The translations under genes and the position numbers were made by a program. 64,000 nucleotides of DNA, taken from Acidovorax sp. A1169 (GTDB lineage: Bacteria > Pseudomonadota > Gammaproteobacteria > Burkholderiales > Burkholderiaceae_C). The stretch spans positions 1 to 64,000 of the forward strand of contig NZ_JAUZDX010000018.1 of the NCBI RefSeq assembly GCF_030704685.1, written 5' to 3'. This document shows positions 54,474 to 63,468 of this stretch, one piece after another. Numbering within the stretch: position 1 is the first letter of the stretch; each line of letters opens with the position of its first letter. Below the pieces are notes generated by a model. The model had not been told where the DNA came from. It was given only the letters and a program-made list of their open reading frames with translations, and ran no database searches.

Positions 54474-54854
54474 ATGCGCCTGATACTGACCTACCCGGAA
54501 GATGCCAAAAGCCAGGAAATGGCCGATGCCGCAGTCGCTGCTGCGCGCACGGTGTGCGACGAGGCCCAAGAACATCCGTACATGGCGTGGCGCGACCACT
54601 CCATGGTGAACTCCGGGCTGCTTATCCCAGGATGGGCTTTCTCAGACACGGAGATCCGCGCGGCGCAGGTCTGGGCCGATGCGCTGGATGCCGCGCAGGA
54701 GTACCTGACCGTGCCCGAGTACTGCAGCGTGGAAATCGAAGTCGAATTCGAGCCTGGAGATGCCGTGCCCGGTGACCTGCCCGGTCCCGACCGCCGGTTG
54801 CTGCGCGAGTGCTGGTACTGGCGCATGCGCGCCATTGCAGCAAAACGGACGTAA
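54474..54854 (+). CDS. Hypothetical protein
   Basis: A 126-residue acidic protein starting MRLILTYPEDAKSQEMADAAV; helical in the first half, with a beta-like VEIEVEFEPGDAVPGD stretch and a final WYWRMRAIAA helix. No signal peptide, membrane segment or known motif. The ribosome-binding site is weak. It lies 100 bp after the hemerythrin gene and 66 bp before the frameshifted small gene. Confidence 0.6.
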   Translation: MRLILTYPEDAKSQEMADAAVAAARTVCDEAQEHPYMAWRDHSMVNSGLLIPGWAFSDTEIRAAQVWADALDAAQEYLTVPEYCSVEIEVEFEPGDAVPGDLPGPDRRLLRECWYWRMRAIAAKRT

Positions 54855-54920
54855 GCGCTGTTGTCTGCAGCCGGGCCACTGCAGACCGAAGCCCGATTCC
54901 CCCATCCATTTGCGCACACC

Positions 54921-55180
54921 ATGATCACCGCTTTGTACGTTGGCGGCCCTCTCGACGGGCAGACCCGGCAGTTGCCCGACTGCCCAGTATCCGCACCCAA
55001 GGCACTGCGCCAGGCGGCGCAGGCGCCTACCGGTTGATGGGCCGGTACGTCGAGGGGCGGATCGTGATCTTTTTCCTGCACACGCAGTGGCCGCTCTCTC
55101 GGGAAGACACCCTGCGGCAATGGACCTTGCGGTTTCGCCAGCATTTCGTCCCGCTGGTATTTCCCCCACCTACCGAGTGA
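54921..55180 (+). pseudogene. Small unknown gene with an apparent frameshift
   Basis: From ATG 54921 the frame reads MITALYVGGPLDGQTRQLPD and stops at TGA 55035-55037 after 38 residues. A different plus-strand frame overlapping this end continues as AYRLMGRYVEGRIVIFFLHTQWPLSREDTLRQW and runs to 55180. The two parts look like the start and end of one small protein of about 85 residues with the break between about 54990 and 55030. I do not recognise the family. If the two frames are unrelated, neither is a convincing gene on its own. Confidence 0.45.
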
Positions 55181-56339
55181 CCGGCCAAGGCCACAAGCGG
55201 CGCGCGCCACAATACCGATGGCCGTGGCGCACGCGCTGCTTTCTGCCACCGATCCATTTCACGACGGCAGCGCGCGCCGCAAACAGCCCCCCGACCGCGG
55301 CGACCAGGGCGATGCGCGTGGCCAGCGGCAGGTCCTCACCATCGCCGCCCCGCCGAGCAGCGCCCCCGGCCGGGTCGCCAGGCCACCCCACAGGCTGGGG
55401 TGGCACTTCAGGCACGGGATCCTCGCTCTTCACCGGGGTTTCGGGTGCCTGGGTCTTGGGCGCATCGCGGTGCGAGCCGTATTCGGTGGCATACACCTTG
55501 GTGAACTCGGCGCCCAGCAAGAAGATCTGCGCCGCGTAGTACACCCAGATCAGGATGATGGCGATGGAGCCGGCCGCAGCATAGGTGGAGCTGATGCCGG
55601 CCTTGCCCACGTACAGCCCGATCAGCACCTTGCCCAGCTCGAATAGCGCCGCCGTCACGGCGGCTCCCACCCACACATCGCTCCAGGCGATGCGGGTGGA
55701 GGGCATGAGCTTGAAGATCATGGCAAACAGCAGGGTCTCCACCACCACCGAGAGCGCCATGTTGAGCACCTGCAGCACGATCTCCCAGCCCGGCAGCAGC
55801 GCCGAGAACCAGGTGCCCAGCGCCGCCACCGCCGCACTCACGGCCAGCGATGCCATGAGCAGGAAGGCCAGCCCCAGTATCAGCCCGAAGGAGAGAAAGC
55901 GCGCCCGCAGCAGGCCCCACAGGCCGCTGGGCTTGGCCTTCTCGGGCACATGCCAGATGCGGTCGAGCGCGCTCTGGATCTCGGCGAACACCGTGGTCGC
56001 GCCAATGACCAGGAAGACGATGCTGATGCCGCTGGCGACCAGGCCCTCGGCCGGCTCCCGGGCGCTGCTGACCAGGCCCTGGATGGCAGCCGCGCCATCG
56101 CTGCCCACCAAGCCCGATATCTGGCCCTGCAGCGCGCCGCGCACGGCCTCCTCGCCAAACACGTAGCCCGCGATGGCGATCACGATGACCAGCAGCGGCG
56201 CAATCGAAAAAGCCGTGTAGTAGGAGATGGCGGCCCCCATGCTGGGGGCGTAGTCGTCCACCCAGGCCATGGCGGTCTTTTTGCAGATGTCGAACAGGGT
56301 GGAGAGTTTCATGGCGGGCAGGGGCAGTGTCTGGGCCAT
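55170..56339 (-). CDS. YihY/BrkB-family inner-membrane protein
   Basis: A 389-residue membrane protein with six predicted helices between about residues 35 and 300. Family marks are MGAAISYYTAFSIAPLLVIVIAI, ISSTYAAAGSIAIILIWVYYAAQIFLLGAEFT, and helix-flanking FAEIQSALDRIWHVP. YihY proteins have no settled function; transport or envelope-integrity roles have been suggested. The C-terminal 90 residues are Pro/Gly-rich, ending in a short hydrophobic patch and a basic tail. The ATG at 56339 has AGGT upstream; an ATG nine codons later is also possible. Confidence 0.88.
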   Translation of the reverse strand: MAQTLPLPAMKLSTLFDICKKTAMAWVDDYAPSMGAAISYYTAFSIAPLLVIVIAIAGYVFGEEAVRGALQGQISGLVGSDGAAAIQGLVSSAREPAEGLVASGISIVFLVIGATTVFAEIQSALDRIWHVPEKAKPSGLWGLLRARFLSFGLILGLAFLLMASLAVSAAVAALGTWFSALLPGWEIVLQVLNMALSVVVETLLFAMIFKLMPSTRIAWSDVWVGAAVTAALFELGKVLIGLYVGKAGISSTYAAAGSIAIILIWVYYAAQIFLLGAEFTKVYATEYGSHRDAPKTQAPETPVKSEDPVPEVPPQPVGWPGDPAGGAARRGGDGEDLPLATRIALVAAVGGLFAARAAVVKWIGGRKQRVRHGHRYCGARRLWPWPVTR

Positions 56340-56551
56340 TTGTACCTGCGGACAAGCCCCCTGCGTGTAGGCCATGGCGCCTGGCGCAACGCCAGAGCCT
56401 GTTCGGCGTGCGGGTAGCGGAGAACCTGCACGCGATCTCACGTGTGTCGTGCAGCAGCCTTGTATGCAGCGCGCGCGAAAAGCTTGTGCTCCTACAGACG
56501 CCACCGGAGCGCCGGCATAAATTGGACCCTTTGCCCTCAAGGAGAACCCGC

Positions 56552-57040
56552 ATGACAACCGTATCCGACGTGATGACCCGTGGCGTGCGCAGCCTGGCGC
56601 CTACCGACAGCGTGGTGCTGGCGGCCCAGGCCATGGAAGAGCTCAACGTGGGGGCCATCCCCGTATGCGAAGGTGATCGGCTGGTGGGCATGGTGACCGA
56701 CCGCGACATCGTGTTGCGCTCGGTGGCGCAGGACCGCAATGCCGGGACCACGCAGCTCAAGGACGTGATGAGCAGCGACGTGGAATCGACCAGCGAGGGG
56801 GAATCGATCGATGCCGCGCTGCAGCAGATGTCGCGCGCACAGATCCGCCGCCTGCCGGTGCTGGACGGCGACCAGCGCCTGGTGGGCATTCTTTCGCTGG
56901 GCGACGTGGCGGTGAAGGAACGCGGTGAGGCCCTGGACGTGGCCGCTTCCCTGTCCGACATTTCAGCACCGGCCCAGCCGGACCGCTCGGGACAATCCGA
57001 GGCCAGTGGCCCTGCGGGCGGAGGCGCGGCCGTTCGCTGA
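56552..57040 (+). CDS. CBS-domain protein
   Basis: A 162-residue soluble protein with a tandem CBS pair (about 4-58 and 72-128: VGAIPVCEGDRLVGMVTDRDIV and RRLPVLDGDQRLVGILSLGDVA) and a Ser/Gly/Ala-rich tail. CBS pairs bind adenosyl nucleotides and act as energy or redox sensors; stand-alone forms regulate partners. AAGGAG precedes the ATG. It is divergent from the YihY gene, 212 bp apart. Confidence 0.93.
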   Translation: MTTVSDVMTRGVRSLAPTDSVVLAAQAMEELNVGAIPVCEGDRLVGMVTDRDIVLRSVAQDRNAGTTQLKDVMSSDVESTSEGESIDAALQQMSRAQIRRLPVLDGDQRLVGILSLGDVAVKERGEALDVAASLSDISAPAQPDRSGQSEASGPAGGGAAVR

Positions 57041-57072
57041 ACGCGCTGCCCGAACCGCATCGAAGGCGCCGT

Positions 57073-58002
57073 TTAATCCACCTGCCGCACCCCGCGGCAC
57101 GCCGGGAAGGTGGAGCAGCCCCAGAATGAGTTCCCCGCGTTGTTGCCGGTGCGCGCGATGCGGCGAACCATTCCGCAGCCGCACTTGGGGCAGCCTGGCT
57201 GGGCGCTCGCAGAGGCATCGGCCGGGGCGACTGCGGCGGCCTGCCCCGATGGCACGGACGGGGGTGCCGGCGGTTCGTGGTGCACCCCGCCATGGGCGGC
57301 AATGACCGCCGCCACCGCCGACCGGGATTGCTGCGCCTGCTGGAGCATGGCCAGCAGGCGCGGCCCGTCCACCAGTTGCAGGTTGCGCCCCTGGGTGAAG
57401 AGCCTCGCGTCGTTGGTGAAGCGCCCCGATGTCACCACGAAGCCGCCCGTGGCCCCCCGCGCGGCCATCACGCCGTAGAGTTCGCGCACCGTCTCCACGC
57501 CCACCTTGAAGGCCTTCCAGTGCTTGCACTGCACGAAGAACTTCTCTCCGCCCCGGGTCAGCACCAGGTCCACCCCGCCGTCGGGCCCACCACCGCCCGT
57601 CTCGGTCACCTGAAAGCCCTGCAGCCGGTAGGCCTCGCCCACCAGCATCTCGAACTCGGCCCAGGACATGCCGTCGATGGTGCTGGCCGCGGGGGCCTGC
57701 GCCACCTCGTCCACCAGGGCCCGGCGCTGCCGGCGCCGCCAGCCAGACAGGGCCGCGCCCGCCAGGCAGACCATGGGCACCACGTACTGGCCCACCATGG
57801 CCAGCCCGCCGAGCAGCGCACCCTGTACCATCGCGCCGATCTGGCCGGGCTTGACCGGCGCCGGCTGGCTGAACGACGCGGCCAGCGGACTGAGCACCAG
57901 GTAGAACACCACCGCCAGCCCCAGGCCGGCCCACCAGGGCAGCAGGGCAACGAGGTCCATCATGTCCTCCAGGGGGCTGGTTTTCTTGTGCCGTGCTGCC
58001 AT
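57073..58002 (-). CDS. Membrane-anchored Mrr-like restriction endonuclease
   Basis: A 309-residue protein with two N-terminal membrane helices (about 20-43 and 62-85). A Mrr-type PD-(D/E)xK nuclease domain (about 110-240) has catalytic D145 (GGVDLVL), Q158 and K160 (VQCKHWK). A Pro/Ala linker leads to a C-terminal topoisomerase-type zinc ribbon with four cysteines (CPKCGCGMV and FWGCSTFPACRG). Mrr-like enzymes cut modified or foreign DNA; membrane anchoring is less usual. No methyltransferase partner is adjacent. GGGAGG precedes the ATG. Confidence 0.88.
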   Translation of the reverse strand: MAARHKKTSPLEDMMDLVALLPWWAGLGLAVVFYLVLSPLAASFSQPAPVKPGQIGAMVQGALLGGLAMVGQYVVPMVCLAGAALSGWRRRQRRALVDEVAQAPAASTIDGMSWAEFEMLVGEAYRLQGFQVTETGGGGPDGGVDLVLTRGGEKFFVQCKHWKAFKVGVETVRELYGVMAARGATGGFVVTSGRFTNDARLFTQGRNLQLVDGPRLLAMLQQAQQSRSAVAAVIAAHGGVHHEPPAPPSVPSGQAAAVAPADASASAQPGCPKCGCGMVRRIARTGNNAGNSFWGCSTFPACRGVRQVD

Positions 58003-58715
58003 GGTGGTTCCCTCCCGGTTGTTGGGTGTTGCTCGCATTATTCGAAACAGGGGGTGCTTGGCTAGTTTTGAATTGCACGGCGCTGGCGGCAGGTCCTGTG
58101 CCACTATTTCTCTTGACGCCCCGAGCGCGCCCCCAGACCATCGCGCACTTGCAGCACGCCCACCGAACGCACCCGGTGACCGCCCGCAGCGGCTGCACCA
58201 CCGGGAGCGCAACCCACATGCCTGGCCAACAGCGCGCGGGTGAACCCGCGCCGCCGCTCGCTGGCCTACGGGCTAGGAGGCTGTCGGACTTGGAGCGCCG
58301 ATAGCGAAAATCGGCCTCAGCGAGGACAGTTTTTGCCGGATTTGCAGCCCCATAGCATGGTGCAGGCGCAGATGGTGCTCGACGTGCAGCCGCTGGGCGA
58401 CGGCCGGGTGGAGGCGGTGATCCCGTTTGACAGCTACACCGTGGACGGCCGGGGCACGCAAAGCCGGCACGCCCCGGCGTGCGCGGGCAGTTGCGGTTCG
58501 TGATATCGGCCTGGAACACACAGGTGCGTGGCAATAAACATGGCGGCGTTTTGAGCCGCCCGTGGTAGAAGTTCAGGCAGATCACTACCTCTTCCCGGAA
58601 CCGCCCGGTTCTGTCAGCGCTGTCTTACAGCGCGGAGCATGACGAGCGGTTTTTTTGGGGGACGTGGCATGCGTCTCCGGGGGCAGAGACCTGGCAACCC
58701 GACCTGGAGGCTCAC
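58003..58715. other. 713-bp stretch without a convincing gene
   Basis: It contains only short frames with no family resemblance. A hairpin-forming element, GCCGAT-AGCGAAA-ATCGGC, lies at about 58297-58315 inside GGCTGTCGGACTTGGAG...GAGGACAG, which could be a dispersed intergenic repeat or an insertion-sequence remnant. The last 40 bp hold a strong ribosome-binding site (TGGAGG) for the GGDEF-EAL gene. Confidence 0.45.
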
Positions 58716-60938
58716 ATGAAGTGCCCCCCTACCCTGCTGACCGAGAAGGCTCGGCTGCAGGCCCTGGCAGACCATGGCCTCGAAGGCGAGCAGGCGCTGC
58801 CCAGCCTGGACCCGGTGGTGCGCATCGCGGCACGCATGTTCGGCATGCCCGTGTCGGCCGTGAACATGATCGGCAGCGACCATGTGTTCTTCGCCGCCAA
58901 CGTGGGCGCAGGGACCATGGACATGGGCCGCGACGTGTCCTTCTGCGCCCACGCCATCACCCAAAACGGGGTGATGGTGGTGCCCGATACCCTGCAGGAC
59001 GAGCGCTTTCACGACAACCCCCTGGTCACCGGGCCGTCCAACGTGCGCTTTTACGCCGGCGTGCCCCTGCTCTCGCCCGAGGGCCATGCCATGGGCGCGC
59101 TGTGCGTGCTCGATGACCGCCCCCACGACGACTTCAGCGCAGAAGACCAGGAGCGCCTGCGCGAGCTGGCGCGCATGGCCTCCGACCGGCTGGAGCTGCA
59201 CCGCATCGAGACCTCGTCCGAGCGCACGCGGCCCTCGTTCGACGAGTACGCAGGCAACTCCACCACGCCGGTGGTCTGGTTCGACGAGCAGCGGCGCGTC
59301 GTGGCCATCAACACCGCCGCCGCAGCGCTGCACGGCTACCACCCGGCCGAATGCGTGGGCCAGCCGCTGGACCTGCTGCTGGCCGAGCAGGAGCATGCCA
59401 CCTTGCGCGAGGGGATTGCGCGCGCGGTAGCGGCGGCCTCGATGCAGGACCTGCAGATCCCCACCGAAGTGTGCGGGCGGCGCAAGGACTGCACGCATTT
59501 CCTCTTGGGGATTGCGCTGTTCATCTGGCGCCACAACGGGCGCCTGCGCTTCGAGGCGGTGCTCAAGGACCTGACGGCCCAGCGGCGCGAAGAGGATGAG
59601 CTGCGCCGCCAGGCCAGCAGCGACCCACTGACCGGGCTGGCCAACCGCACCTGCTTCTACCGCCGCGTGCAGGAGGCCCTGCTCAGCCCTTCGCCGGATG
59701 TTACTGCCGCCGTGCTGATGCTGGACCTTGACGGTTTCAGGGACGTGAACGACACGCTGGGCCACGCCGTGGGCGACGGCATCCTGCAGGATGTGGCGCG
59801 GCGCCTGGCACGGCTGGCGGGCCATGCGCTGTTCGAGGCCCACCTGAGCCGCGGGGCCATCGCCGCGCGGCTGGGGGGCGACGAATTCGCCCTGCTGCTG
59901 CCCGGCGTGGGCGATGCCGGTGCCGCCAACCAGTTCGCCCAGCGCGCCATCAGCGCCATCCACCAACCCATTGCCATCGCAGGGCACGAGGTGCGCGTGG
60001 GTGCCAGTTGCGGTGTCTCCGTCGCGCCCCTGCAGGCCCACGAGGCACTGGAACTGGTCGGCAACGCCGACCTGGCCCTGTCGCAGGCCAAGACCGAGGG
60101 GCGCGGGCGCAGCTTCGTCTTCGTGCCTGCCCTGCGCATGGCGGCGGTGGCCCGGCGCCTGTACGGCATGGAGCTCGACCGCGCGGTGGACAAGGGCGAG
60201 CTGGTGCTGTTCTACCAGCCCCAGGTGCACCTGGAAGATGGCTCGCTCTCGGGCGCCGAGGCACTGATACGCTGGCAGCACCCACAGCGCGGCCTGCTGG
60301 CGCCCTCTGCCTTTCTGCCCGCGCTGGAGGGCGGCCCCCTGGCCGCCAGCGTGGGCTCGTGGATCCTGGACGAGGCCTGCGCGCAGGCGGCCTACTGGCG
60401 GCGCAACGGCGCCCCTGCCCTGCGCATGGGCGTGAACCTGTTCGGCGTGCAGTTCCGCGTGGGCGACCTGGCCACCGAGGTCATGGACACCCTGGCGCGC
60501 CACGGCCTGCCACCCGATGCGCTGGAGCTGGAGATCACCGAGAACATCGTGCTCGACCACGACGACGTGGTGCCCGGCATGCTGCGCCGCCTGCGCGACC
60601 AGGGCGTGGGCATCGCCTTCGACGACTTCGGCACCGGCTATGCATCGCTGAGCCTGCTCACCAGCTACCCACTCACGCGCATCAAGATCGACCGCGCCTT
60701 CGTGCAGGGCATGCTGGAGTCGCGGCGCGAGGCCTCGGTGGTGCGCGCCATCTTGGACATGGCGCGCAGTTTCGACCTCAAGACCATTGCCGAAGGCGTG
60801 GAGACCGAGGCGCAGCGCGAGCGCCTGCGCAGCGAGCACTGCGGCGAGGCCCAGGGCTATCTCTTCGCCCGGCCCATGTCGGTGCAGCAGTTCGGCGAAG
60901 CGTATGGGCTGGGGGCCATGCGCAAGGCAACGGCTTGA
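58716..60938 (+). CDS. GAF-PAS-GGDEF-EAL dual-domain c-di-GMP protein
   Basis: A 740-residue soluble protein: GAF (about 15-165, with CAHAITQNGVMVVPDTL), PAS (about 180-300), GGDEF (about 305-470; active loop RLGGDEFALL) and EAL (about 485-735; AEALIRW, MGVNLFGVQF, LEITENIV, AFDDFGTGYASL, TIAEGVET, QGYLFARP). Both catalytic sites look intact, so it could make or degrade c-di-GMP depending on the sensed signal. Such proteins often act mainly as phosphodiesterases, with GGDEF binding GTP as an activator. TGGAGG precedes the ATG. Confidence 0.95.
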   Translation: MKCPPTLLTEKARLQALADHGLEGEQALPSLDPVVRIAARMFGMPVSAVNMIGSDHVFFAANVGAGTMDMGRDVSFCAHAITQNGVMVVPDTLQDERFHDNPLVTGPSNVRFYAGVPLLSPEGHAMGALCVLDDRPHDDFSAEDQERLRELARMASDRLELHRIETSSERTRPSFDEYAGNSTTPVVWFDEQRRVVAINTAAAALHGYHPAECVGQPLDLLLAEQEHATLREGIARAVAAASMQDLQIPTEVCGRRKDCTHFLLGIALFIWRHNGRLRFEAVLKDLTAQRREEDELRRQASSDPLTGLANRTCFYRRVQEALLSPSPDVTAAVLMLDLDGFRDVNDTLGHAVGDGILQDVARRLARLAGHALFEAHLSRGAIAARLGGDEFALLLPGVGDAGAANQFAQRAISAIHQPIAIAGHEVRVGASCGVSVAPLQAHEALELVGNADLALSQAKTEGRGRSFVFVPALRMAAVARRLYGMELDRAVDKGELVLFYQPQVHLEDGSLSGAEALIRWQHPQRGLLAPSAFLPALEGGPLAASVGSWILDEACAQAAYWRRNGAPALRMGVNLFGVQFRVGDLATEVMDTLARHGLPPDALELEITENIVLDHDDVVPGMLRRLRDQGVGIAFDDFGTGYASLSLLTSYPLTRIKIDRAFVQGMLESRREASVVRAILDMARSFDLKTIAEGVETEAQRERLRSEHCGEAQGYLFARPMSVQQFGEAYGLGAMRKATA

Positions 60939-61251
60939 AGTGCCCCCCCTGAGTCGCTTCGCGCCTCGGTGCGTCCGCCAGAGGCGGCCGCTGTTCGAGG
61001 GAACTATTTGGCTCGAAGGCAACTTCGTGCGGCTGCTGTCTCAGTGAGACTGCCGCAGGCGCTTTGATACATCGCGTCGCACCAGCTCGCGTCGCCGACC
61101 GGCTGCACAGACAGCACTCGCAACCAGGAGATTTTCATGATGAGCGCCAGCCCATACACAGGACCCAAAGAGGTTCACTACATGAATCGCCCCGGGGCGA
61201 TTCAGTCCGGCAGATGCCGGGAGGCCAGGGTCATCCAACGTGGATTGGCCG
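60939..61251. other. 313-bp convergent intergenic region
   Basis: It lies between the GGDEF-EAL gene and the end of rng. No open frame is convincing. It contains the 20-bp palindrome annotated separately. Confidence 0.5.
61184..61203. repeat. Perfect 20-bp palindrome downstream of rng
   Basis: GAATCGCCCC followed directly by GGGGCGATTC, 48 bp past the rng stop codon. On the minus strand it is followed by a mixed sequence without a T tract. It may act as a stem-loop that blocks 3' exonucleases or as a weak terminator. Confidence 0.6.
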
Positions 61252-62739
61252 CTACAGCAGCACGATGTCGTACTGCTCCTGCCCCATCGCGCTTTCGGAC
61301 TGCAGCGAAATCGGCTTGCCGATGAAGTCCGACAGGCCCGCCAGATGCTGGCTTTCCTCGTCGAGGAACAGCTCCACAACGCGCGCCGAGGCGACCACGC
61401 GGAACTCGCGCGGGTTGAACTGGCGTGCCTCGCGCAGTATCTCGCGCAGGATGTCGTAGCACACGCTGCGCGCGGTCTTCACGCTGCCCTTGCCCTGGCA
61501 GGCCTCGCAGGGCTCGCACAGCATGTGGGCCAGGGATTCGCGGGTGCGCTTGCGCGTCATCTCCACCAGGCCCAGCTGCGAGAAACCGCCGGCCATGGTC
61601 TTCACGCGGTCGCGCCCGAGCTGCTTCTTGAACTCGGAGAGCACAGCCTCCTGGTGGCCGCCCTGCACCATGTCGATGAAGTCCACGATGATGATGCCGC
61701 CCAGGTTGCGCAGGCGCAGCTGGCGGGCGATGGCCTGGGCGGCCTCCAGGTTGGTCTTGAAGATGGTGTCGTCGAAGTTGCGCGCACCCACATAGCCGCC
61801 GGTGTTCACGTCGATGGTGGTGAGCGCCTCGGTCTGGTCGACGATGAGGTAGCCGCCCGATTTGAGATCCACGCGCCGGCCCAGGGCCTTGGCCACCTCT
61901 TCGTCGATGGAGTACAGGTCGAAGATGGGGCGCTCGCCCTTGTAGTGCTGCAGCTTGGGCGCGGCGGCCGGCATGAACTCCTGCCCGAAGGCGCGCAGGC
62001 GCTGGTACTGCTCGAGCGAGTCGAGGCGGATGGTCTGCGTGTGGTCGCCCACCAGGTCGCGCAGCACGCGCTGCAGCAGGTCGAGGTCCTGGTGCAGCAG
62101 CGACATGGGCGGTAGCCGCAGCGATGCGTCCTTGATGCGCGCCCAGGTCTTGCGCAGGTAGGCGATGTCCTCGGCCAACTCGGCGTCGGTCGAATCCTCG
62201 CCATTGGTGCGCAGGATGAAGCCGCCGCCACCACCCGTGGCTTTGTCGCCCACCATGGCCTGCAGGCGGGCACGCAAGGCATCGCGCTCGGCCGAGGGGA
62301 TCTTCTGCGACACGCCGACATGGTCGTCCTGCGGCAAAAAGACCAGCAGGCGCCCGGCAATGCTGATCTGCGTGGACAGGCGCGCGCCCTTGGTTCCAAT
62401 GGGGTCCTTGATGACCTGCACCATGAGCGACTGCCCCTCGAACACCTGCTTTTCGATGGGCACCTGCGGCTCGCCCTTGCGCGCGAACGCTGGCGGCTCG
62501 CCATCAGGCTGGCGCTGCCAGACGTCGGCCACGTGCAGAAAGGCGGCGCGCTCCAGGCCGATGTCGATGAAGGCCGACTGCATGCCCGGCAGCACGCGCG
62601 AGACCTTGCCCAGGTAGACGTTGCCCACCAGGCCGCGCTCCAGCGTGCGCTCGATGTGCAGCTCCTGCACCGCGCCGTGCTCCACGATGGCCACGCGGGT
62701 CTCCTGCGGCGACCAGTTGATGAGGATGTCTTGTTGCAT
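61252..62739 (-). CDS. rng: Ribonuclease G
   Basis: A 495-residue RNase E/G-family endoribonuclease that matures the 16S rRNA 5' end and decays mRNA. It starts with MQQDILINWSPQETRVAIVE, has an S1 domain (about 35-130; GNVYLGKVSRVLPGMQSAFIDIG), the DNase I-like catalytic core with IIIVDFIDM, and Zn-link cysteines CEPCEACQGKG (about 410). The length matches RNase G; the long scaffold tail of RNase E is absent. It lies 23 bp after maf in a conserved gene order. Confidence 0.96.
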   Translation of the reverse strand: MQQDILINWSPQETRVAIVEHGAVQELHIERTLERGLVGNVYLGKVSRVLPGMQSAFIDIGLERAAFLHVADVWQRQPDGEPPAFARKGEPQVPIEKQVFEGQSLMVQVIKDPIGTKGARLSTQISIAGRLLVFLPQDDHVGVSQKIPSAERDALRARLQAMVGDKATGGGGGFILRTNGEDSTDAELAEDIAYLRKTWARIKDASLRLPPMSLLHQDLDLLQRVLRDLVGDHTQTIRLDSLEQYQRLRAFGQEFMPAAAPKLQHYKGERPIFDLYSIDEEVAKALGRRVDLKSGGYLIVDQTEALTTIDVNTGGYVGARNFDDTIFKTNLEAAQAIARQLRLRNLGGIIIVDFIDMVQGGHQEAVLSEFKKQLGRDRVKTMAGGFSQLGLVEMTRKRTRESLAHMLCEPCEACQGKGSVKTARSVCYDILREILREARQFNPREFRVVASARVVELFLDEESQHLAGLSDFIGKPISLQSESAMGQEQYDIVLL

Positions 62740-62762
62740 GGTCGGTCAGTGGTTCTTGTTCT

Positions 62763-63377
62763 TCAAACGGGGAACCCGGCTGCACGCAGCAGCTGCGCCG
62801 TCTCGTACATGGGCAGGCCCATGATGCCCGAATAGCTGCCGCTCAGTTGGGGAATGAAGGCCGCCGCGCGGCCCTGCACGCCATAGGCACCGGCCTTGCC
62901 CAGGGGTTCGCCGGTGTTCACGTAGTCATCGACCTGCTGCGGCGTGAGCGCCGCGAAGGTGACGCGCGAGACCGACAGCGCCGCCACGCGCCGCGTGCCC
63001 ATCTGCAGCGCCACGGCCGTGAGCACGCGGTGCGTGCGCCCCGCCAGCTCTGTCAGCATGCGCCCGGCATGCGCGGCATCGTCGGGCTTGCCGTAGATGG
63101 CGCGGCCCAGGGCCACCGTGGTGTCGGAGCACAGGATGGGCGCCTCGGGCAGGCCCCGGCGCGCGCGGCGCGCCATGGCCGCATCGAGCTTGAGGCCGGT
63201 GACGCGCTGCACGTAGGCCGTAGGCACCTCGCCAGGGTGAACTTCCTCGATGGCCTCGGCATCCTCGCCCATGTCGCCGTCCACATTGGGCACCAGCAGT
63301 TCATGGCGCACGCCCAGCTGGTCAAGCAATTGGCGGCGGCGGGGGCTTTGGGAGGCGAGGTAGATGAAGTCCGGCAT
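62763..63377 (-). CDS. maf: Maf-family nucleoside triphosphate pyrophosphatase
   Basis: A 204-residue house-cleaning pyrophosphatase. The N-terminal ASQSPRRRQLLDQLG loop, LCSDTTVALG with the catalytic acid, KPDDAAHAGRML and a C-terminal GSYSGIMGLPMYET are Maf hallmarks. The YhdE-like subgroup hydrolyses dTTP and UTP and modified nucleotides; subgroup assignment here is from memory of the motif pattern. It lies between rlmH and rng on the same strand, a typical beta-proteobacterial arrangement. Confidence 0.95.
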   Translation of the reverse strand: MPDFIYLASQSPRRRQLLDQLGVRHELLVPNVDGDMGEDAEAIEEVHPGEVPTAYVQRVTGLKLDAAMARRARRGLPEAPILCSDTTVALGRAIYGKPDDAAHAGRMLTELAGRTHRVLTAVALQMGTRRVAALSVSRVTFAALTPQQVDDYVNTGEPLGKAGAYGVQGRAAAFIPQLSGSYSGIMGLPMYETAQLLRAAGFPV

Positions 63378-63468
63378 GGTGGATGAAGGATAACCAAGAA
63401 CGCGCAGTAGAACCGCGAATTCCTATCATTCCTTGCTACGCAATCGGTAGCAAATCACGCCCGGGACA

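Noticed and set aside
56963..58585. A 540-codon frame covering the Mrr-like nuclease gene in another frame
   Set aside because: Its translation is Arg/Gly/Ala low-complexity; the alternate frame holds the catalytic motifs and a ribosome-binding site.
58614..61022. An 802-codon frame antisense to the GGDEF-EAL gene
   Set aside because: Shadow frame rich in His, Gln and Val, with no motif.
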